Of a stretch of 14,347 nucleotides of DNA, positions 10,631 to 14,347 are shown one piece after another (the first letter of the stretch is position 1; every line of letters starts with the position of its first letter). The position numbers were made by a program, and so were the translations under genes. Source of the stretch: an uncultured Oscillospiraceae bacterium (lineage in GTDB: Bacteria; Bacillota; Clostridia; Oscillospirales; Oscillospiraceae); contig CAJUCB010000030.1 in NCBI GenBank assembly GCA_910584805.1, forward strand, positions 1-14,347, in the 5' to 3' direction. Below the pieces are notes generated by a model, which was not told the origin of the DNA, made no database searches, and saw only the letters and a list, made by a program, of their open reading frames with translations.

Positions 10631-13075
10631 TTACCATATACACCGCACTTCGCAGGTGAAGGTCTTGCCGTCGCAAGTTGCTGTGATGGTGGCCCCGCCC
10701 ACGGCCACGGCCGTGACGGTCCCGTTCTGGTCCACAGTGGCCACGCTATGTTTGCTGGAACTCCACTGCACCTCCCCGGCGGCCCCGTTGAGGGTCAGCT
10801 GCCGGGCGGCCCCTGGGCTGTCCAGGGAAAGGGTCTCGTCACTGAGGGACATCTCCCCGGTGGCGGTGGGCTGTCCCTCCCCCTCCGGCTGCCCCCCTGC
10901 CCCTGGCTCCGTGGGGGTCACATTCCCCCCCTCGTCCACGGTCCAGTTGCAGCGGATCTGGCACTGGGCGCTCTGCCCGCTGGCCATGGCGGCCACAATG
11001 GTGGCCTCTCCGGGGCTGATGGTGGTAACTTTGCCGTATTCGTCCACACTGGCCACCGCGTTGTTGCTAGAGGACCAGGTGAGCCTGGCGGTGGTGCCCT
11101 CGGGGGCGAAGGTGGGCACCAGGTCCGTGGTCATCCCCGGCTCGCTGAACACCATGTCCTTCTGGTTCAGGATGAAGGTCTGGGCGGTGTCCTTCTGCTC
11201 CTCCTCTTCCCCCTTCCCCAGGCCGGCAAAGATGCCGGTTTGCAGGGCGGGGATGAAGTTGCGCGCCACGATGAAGCCCGCCACAACGATGATGACAAGG
11301 GAGAGGGCCAGCATTGCCACCTGGAAGCCGCTCTTTTTCTTCTTCTCTTTCTTGCCGGGCTGCTGGTCCAGGAACAGCGCCTCGTCGTCCTCGTCCTCTT
11401 CTTCGTCCAGGGCGTCCAGAAGGTCGTCGTCCTCTTCTTCTGCCTCCAAGCCGGCGTCCTTCTCCGGGGCCGGCGGGGCGGGGGACTGCTCCGGGGCGGG
11501 GGCTGCCCAGGGCTTCGCCTCGCCCTTCTTGGGCAGGACGGGAATGGGCTTGGTGGGCTCGTCCACCTCCATGTGGGGGGCGAACACTGTGGTGGCCTCT
11601 TCTTCCGCCTTGGCGTGGGCGGCGCCGGGGCTGTCCTCCGCCAAAATCTCCCGTATTTCTGCCAGGAGGTTGTCCAAGTCCTCCTCGGTCTCGATTTTAG
11701 GAATGATGATATCCGGGTCCCCGCTGACCGGTTCCACGGTGGGGTCCACCTCTGGGGGGGGCGGGGGGGGCACCCGGTTCATCCGCCGGGATGCGCTGAG
11801 AGGGAGGTCCTCCGGGGCAAGGGGGATAGGCTCCGGGGCCTTCTCCTGGTGCTCCGCCGGGGGCTGCTCCCGCTCCTGGGAAGCAGGCTGGGCCGCCTTT
11901 TCTGCCTCCGGCTGCGCTCCCTTGGCCTCTGGGGCGGCCGGGGCCTCTGGCTGGGGGGCGGGGGCCGCTGGGGGCGCCTCCTCCTGGGGCTGCTCTGCCG
12001 CCGGGGGAGAGCCCTCCTGGCCGAGGCCGTTGAGGTCGCCGGCCACCTCTACCACGGTCCCGCTGCTGCTCTGTTCCAGGTCCCGCATAAAGGCCCACTG
12101 GCTCTGGGCCAGCTCTTCCTCTCCGGGGGCGGCGGACTCCGGGGCCTTCTCCTGGTTTTCCGCCGCAGGCTGCTCCGGCTCCCCGGCTACCCCCTCTGTC
12201 TCCGCCAGCTCTGCCGCGGCGGCCACGGCAGCAGCCAGGCCCGCCCCTTTCAGGGGGATGGTAATGGTACGGATGATCCCCGAGCTGCTCTTTTCCTCCT
12301 CTGGATGGCCCACAGGCTGGGTATGGGCCCCGCTGTCCGGCTCAAAGCCGAAGCTGGGGGGGGGCGTCATGGTCTCAAACACCGGGCCGGGGGCCTCGCC
12401 CCGCTCCGCTGCCTGGGCGGCTTTGACAGCGGCCTCCTTCTGGGCAGCCTTGGCGGCGGCCTCCGCGGCGGCCCGTTCCCGTTCCCGCTTGCGCTGGGCG
12501 GCCCGGGCCTCCCGCTGGGCCCGGTTGGCGGCCCGCTCCTCCTCGGTCATCTCGCTGATCTTCTTCCTGCGGCGGGGGGGCTCCTCCGCCACGGCGGCCT
12601 CCTTCCGCTCCTGGGGGATGCGCCCGGTGTCCCGGGACACCGGGGGGATGCGGCCTGTCTCCCGGCCTACGGGGGGGATGCGCCCCGTCTCCCGGCTCAC
12701 AGGGGGGATGCGCCCCGTCTCCCGGCTCACAGGGGGGATGCGCCCGGTCTCCCGGCTCACGGGGGGGATACGCCCCGTCTCCCGGCCGACAGGGGGGATG
12801 CGCCCGGTCTCCCGGCCGGCCCGCTCTTGGCTCTCGTCCCGGCGGCGGGGGGTGGGACGTCCCCGTCCGGCATTCTTATCACTGCCCTGGCTGCGGGGTT
12901 TCTTCTTCTCCGGCTCTGGACTTCCCAGCAAACCACCCAGCAAGGAGCCTTTTTTCTTCTCCGCCTCTTTGCGCCCTGCGTCGCAGAAGGGACAGTAATC
13001 ATAGGTCACAGAATAGTATTCCCCGCAGTGGGTGCACTGCACCGTCTGGCTGCGCAGGGTATTCCTGTTGTCCAT
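10631..13075 (-). CDS. zinc-ribbon membrane protein with 10-residue repeats and two Big_2 Ig-like domains
   Basis: The 814-residue protein starts with a four-cysteine zinc ribbon (Cys14, 17, 28, 31; CTHCGEYY...YCPFC). A lysine-rich stretch comes next, then seven tandem (S/G)RETGRIPPV units (about 87-154), a charged helical segment rich in Arg, Glu and Ala (about 170-220), and a long disordered Pro/Ala/Glu region. A strongly acidic block (about 540-568) is followed by KKEKKKK and one membrane span (about 582-607). Beyond it lie two Big_2-type domains (about 628-715 and 738-814), each with a WSSSnxxVASVD-type core and ending in CxxxCxW. The basic residues before the span place the N-terminus in the cytoplasm and the Ig-like domains outside. 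GGAGG stands 7 nt before the ATG at 13075; longer readings cross the promoter. Function is unknown: a cytoplasmic scaffold tied to surface binding domains is plausible. An AAA+ ATPase gene is divergent; dnaD lies downstream. Confidence 0.88.
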   Translation of the reverse strand: MDNRNTLRSQTVQCTHCGEYYSVTYDYCPFCDAGRKEAEKKKGSLLGGLLGSPEPEKKKPRSQGSDKNAGRGRPTPRRRDESQERAGRETGRIPPVGRETGRIPPVSRETGRIPPVSRETGRIPPVSRETGRIPPVGRETGRIPPVSRDTGRIPQERKEAAVAEEPPRRRKKISEMTEEERAANRAQREARAAQRKRERERAAAEAAAKAAQKEAAVKAAQAAERGEAPGPVFETMTPPPSFGFEPDSGAHTQPVGHPEEEKSSSGIIRTITIPLKGAGLAAAVAAAAELAETEGVAGEPEQPAAENQEKAPESAAPGEEELAQSQWAFMRDLEQSSSGTVVEVAGDLNGLGQEGSPPAAEQPQEEAPPAAPAPQPEAPAAPEAKGAQPEAEKAAQPASQEREQPPAEHQEKAPEPIPLAPEDLPLSASRRMNRVPPPPPPEVDPTVEPVSGDPDIIIPKIETEEDLDNLLAEIREILAEDSPGAAHAKAEEEATTVFAPHMEVDEPTKPIPVLPKKGEAKPWAAPAPEQSPAPPAPEKDAGLEAEEEDDDLLDALDEEEDEDDEALFLDQQPGKKEKKKKSGFQVAMLALSLVIIVVAGFIVARNFIPALQTGIFAGLGKGEEEEQKDTAQTFILNQKDMVFSEPGMTTDLVPTFAPEGTTARLTWSSSNNAVASVDEYGKVTTISPGEATIVAAMASGQSAQCQIRCNWTVDEGGNVTPTEPGAGGQPEGEGQPTATGEMSLSDETLSLDSPGAARQLTLNGAAGEVQWSSSKHSVATVDQNGTVTAVAVGGATITATCDGKTFTCEVRCIW
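12614..12817. repeat. seven in-frame 30-bp tandem repeats within the zinc-ribbon protein gene
   Basis: Units of 30 bp encode (S/G)RETGRIPPV; the last is shortened to SRDTGRIP. Copies differ at a few bases only, for example GGC or AGC/TCC for the first codon and ATC or ATT-type changes for Ile, so the array is recent or being homogenised. Copy number is likely to vary between strains. Confidence 0.92.
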
Positions 13076-13102
13076 TCCGTTTCCTCCTTCTTGGCCCACG
13101 CT

Positions 13103-13123
13103 TTTGTAATCATTTGTAATCAT
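13103..13123. repeat. two 10-bp direct repeats just after the start point of the zinc-ribbon gene
   Basis: TTTGTAATCA occurs at 13103-13112 and again at 13113-13122, exactly one helical turn apart. They lie between the predicted start point (near 13125) and the ribosome binding site, a place where a bound protein could block transcription. Confidence 0.6.
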
Positions 13124-13131
13124 TGGGTTAT

Positions 13132-13161
13132 ATTGTACCACACATACACAAAATTCGTCAA
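13132..13161 (-). promoter_or_regulatory. promoter of the zinc-ribbon membrane protein gene
   Basis: The minus strand reads TTGACG (13156-13161), 18 nt, TACAAT (13132-13137), with a TGG extension just before the -10 box. The leader is about 50 nt. Confidence 0.78.
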
Positions 13162-13184
13162 CCTTAGATATCTGTTCTTCTGCC

Positions 13185-13226
13185 CCCCTGGCCGCTATCC
13201 CTGGGGGGAGGCTTGAAAGCCAGGGG
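13185..13226. repeat. 8-bp inverted repeat between divergent promoters
   Basis: CCCCTGGC (13185-13192) and GCCAGGGG (13219-13226) flank the -35 box of the plus-strand promoter. A regulator could bind here, but the GC-rich arms are short and may be chance. Confidence 0.4.
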
Positions 13227-13242
13227 CGGGGTATGGTATAAT
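13213..13242 (+). promoter_or_regulatory. promoter of the AAA+ ATPase gene
   Basis: The plus strand reads TTGAAA (13213-13218), 18 nt, TATAAT (13237-13242), with a TGG extension before the -10 box. The start point would be near 13249, about 27 nt before the ATG. Its extended -10 form matches that of the divergent promoter. Confidence 0.82.
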
Positions 13243-13275
13243 CAGGAAACTTTGAGAGAGGGGGGGAGCCCATCC

Positions 13276-14347
13276 ATGCGCTCTGCCGATGCCGTCCGCC
13301 AGGACTACCGCCGCCTGGTTTCCGCCTACCGCCGCCAGCTCCCGGACCCGGGATTGCGCCTGGCCTTCCAGCCCGACGCCTATTTCCAGGCCTGTGCCCA
13401 GAGCCTGTGGCGGGCGGGGGGCGTGACCATCACCCCGGATCACGCTACCTTATATAACGCCCTCAAGGAGGGGGACGGCCAGGAGACCCTATTCTGGGCC
13501 CTGGTCCACCAGGTAGGGGAGGCGGGGCCTCTGCCGGAGCCCCCCTTCTTCCCCCGGCTGTGCCGCTACGACCAGCAGACCGGCCACAGCACCGCCCGGC
13601 AGTTTTTAGCGGCCCTTCCCGCCCTATGGGCCCTGCTGGCTCAGGCGGGGGACGCAGGGGGCAGCGCCGTCACCGCCTGCATCCAGGAGGGGCTCTCCCG
13701 CCTCCACCGGGGCTGGGCGGCCCTGGGCCTGCCTGGGGACCCGGCGCCGCCGGCCCCGCCACCCTTGCCGGCGGCTGTCCCGGCAGCGGAACCCCTGCCC
13801 GTCCAGGCGCAGCCCCCGGAAGAGAGGCCGGAGTCCCCCCAGGAGGAAGCGCCCAGCTTGGAGGCGCTTTTGGCGCAGCTGGACGGGCTGGTGGGCTTGG
13901 AGGCGGTGAAAGCCCAGGTCCACAGCCTCATTAACCTGGTAAAGGTCCGCCGCCTCCGGGAGGAAGCGGGGCTGCCCACAGCCCCCCAATCCCTGCACAT
14001 GGTGTTCCTGGGGAACCCCGGCACGGGAAAGACCACCGTGGCCCGGCTGGTGGCCAAGCTCTACCAGGCCATTGGGGTTCTGTCCAAGGGGCAGCTGGTG
14101 GAGGTGGACCGGGCGGGGCTGGTGGCAGGCTATACCGGCCAGACTGCCCTAAAGGCCCGGGGGGTGGTGGACCAGGCCCTGGGGGGCGTGCTGTTCATCG
14201 ACGAGGCCTACGCCCTCTCCCCGGAGCGGGGGGAGCAGGACTTTGGACGGGAGGCCATTGAAGTGCTGCTGAAAGCCATGGAGGACCACCGCCAGGACCT
14301 GGTGGTGATTGTGGCGGGGTACCCCGGGCCTATGGAGCGCTTTCTCC
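13276..14347 (+). CDS. CbbX/SpoVK-type AAA+ ATPase, 3' end outside the window
   Basis: The frame runs open from ATG at 13276, after GGGGGAG at 7 nt, to the window end, giving 357 residues without a stop. Residues 1-150 are a helical region with no family I can name. A Pro/Ala/Glu linker (about 153-193) leads to an AAA+ core of the CbbX/SpoVK/EccA group: LDGLVGLEAVK (202-212), Walker A GNPGTGKTT (246-254), pore-loop segment GYTGQTA (285-291), Walker B GGVLFIDEAYAL (303-314) and VIVAGYPGPMERF (344-356). Relatives act as ring-shaped remodelling ATPases; CbbX reactivates Rubisco, EccA serves type VII secretion and SpoVK has a role in sporulation. The client here is unknown. The gene is divergent from the zinc-ribbon/Big_2 protein gene. 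The truncation is due to the window edge. Confidence 0.92.
   Translation, partial: MRSADAVRQDYRRLVSAYRRQLPDPGLRLAFQPDAYFQACAQSLWRAGGVTITPDHATLYNALKEGDGQETLFWALVHQVGEAGPLPEPPFFPRLCRYDQQTGHSTARQFLAALPALWALLAQAGDAGGSAVTACIQEGLSRLHRGWAALGLPGDPAPPAPPPLPAAVPAAEPLPVQAQPPEERPESPQEEAPSLEALLAQLDGLVGLEAVKAQVHSLINLVKVRRLREEAGLPTAPQSLHMVFLGNPGTGKTTVARLVAKLYQAIGVLSKGQLVEVDRAGLVAGYTGQTALKARGVVDQALGGVLFIDEAYALSPERGEQDFGREAIEVLLKAMEDHRQDLVVIVAGYPGPMERFL

Noticed and set aside
12614..12817. Regular 30-bp repeats as a CRISPR array
   Set aside because: There are no spacers between units, the period keeps the reading frame, and the array encodes a protein repeat inside a gene.
10656..13216. Two very long plus-strand open frames (about 780-820 codons) opposite the zinc-ribbon protein gene
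   Set aside because: They are Ser/Ala- or Leu/Gly-rich shadows of the biased minus-strand codons. The minus strand has the promoter, ribosome binding site and recognisable domains.
13076..13273. Upstream in-frame ATG at 13273 as start of the zinc-ribbon protein
   Set aside because: It would begin upstream of the -35/-10 promoter, lacks a ribosome binding site, and adds 66 residues before the MDNRNT start that has GGAGG at 7 nt.

Overview
The window looks like chromosome from a GC-rich, gut-type member of the Clostridia, most likely of the Oscillospiraceae (Flavonifractor/Intestinimonas/Lawsonibacter type). This is an inference from high GC, AAAGGAGG ribosome binding sites, sigma-A promoters of the TTGACA-17-TATAAT kind, a DnaD/DnaI primosome pair and a butyrate-type CoA-transferase. 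Nearly every gene is on the minus strand; one gene at the right edge is on the plus strand.

Right to left, in the direction of most transcription: a divergent control region (about 13076-13275) separates a CbbX/SpoVK-type AAA+ ATPase (plus strand, cut by the window end) from a large membrane protein. That protein has an N-terminal zinc ribbon, seven 10-residue RETGRIPPV-type repeats, a long disordered region, one membrane span and two Big_2 Ig-like domains. Next come dnaD and dnaI, overlapping by 14 nt, which load the replicative helicase. A 404-nt gene-free stretch (8210-8614) then holds a promoter-like TATAAT, a possible small RNA, a strong terminator, inverted repeats and the promoter of the next operon.

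That operon (8209 to 6918) has three tightly packed genes: a dCTP deaminase/dUTPase-fold protein whose catalytic residues appear replaced, a coiled-coil protein with two membrane spans, and a small DUF1653 protein. It ends in a terminator placed just before an EamA transporter gene. After another terminator comes a butyryl-CoA:acetate/4-hydroxybutyrate-type CoA-transferase. It has its own promoter, a dyad over the -10 box, and a hairpin plus U-tract in its leader that looks like an attenuator.

From about 4190 to 2560 base composition shifts sharply to AT-rich. This stretch carries one gene, an M1-type metallopeptidase. Its lipoprotein signal peptide can be read in frame upstream of the first ATG but has no ATG, GTG or TTG start; an AUU start next to a good ribosome binding site is the best reading. 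The stretch is bounded by two inverted repeats and is probably acquired. The left end returns to GC-rich sequence with a two-gene operon (MOP/SpoVB-type lipid flippase, then a small lipoprotein) and the 5' part of a tRNA-Gly(GCC) gene with a near-perfect promoter.

No CRISPR array, insertion sequence, prophage structural gene or rRNA is visible. The items most worth a second look are the deaminase-fold operon with lost catalytic residues, the AUU-start lipoprotein peptidase island, the CoA-transferase leader, and the zinc-ribbon/Big_2 protein facing an AAA+ ATPase.
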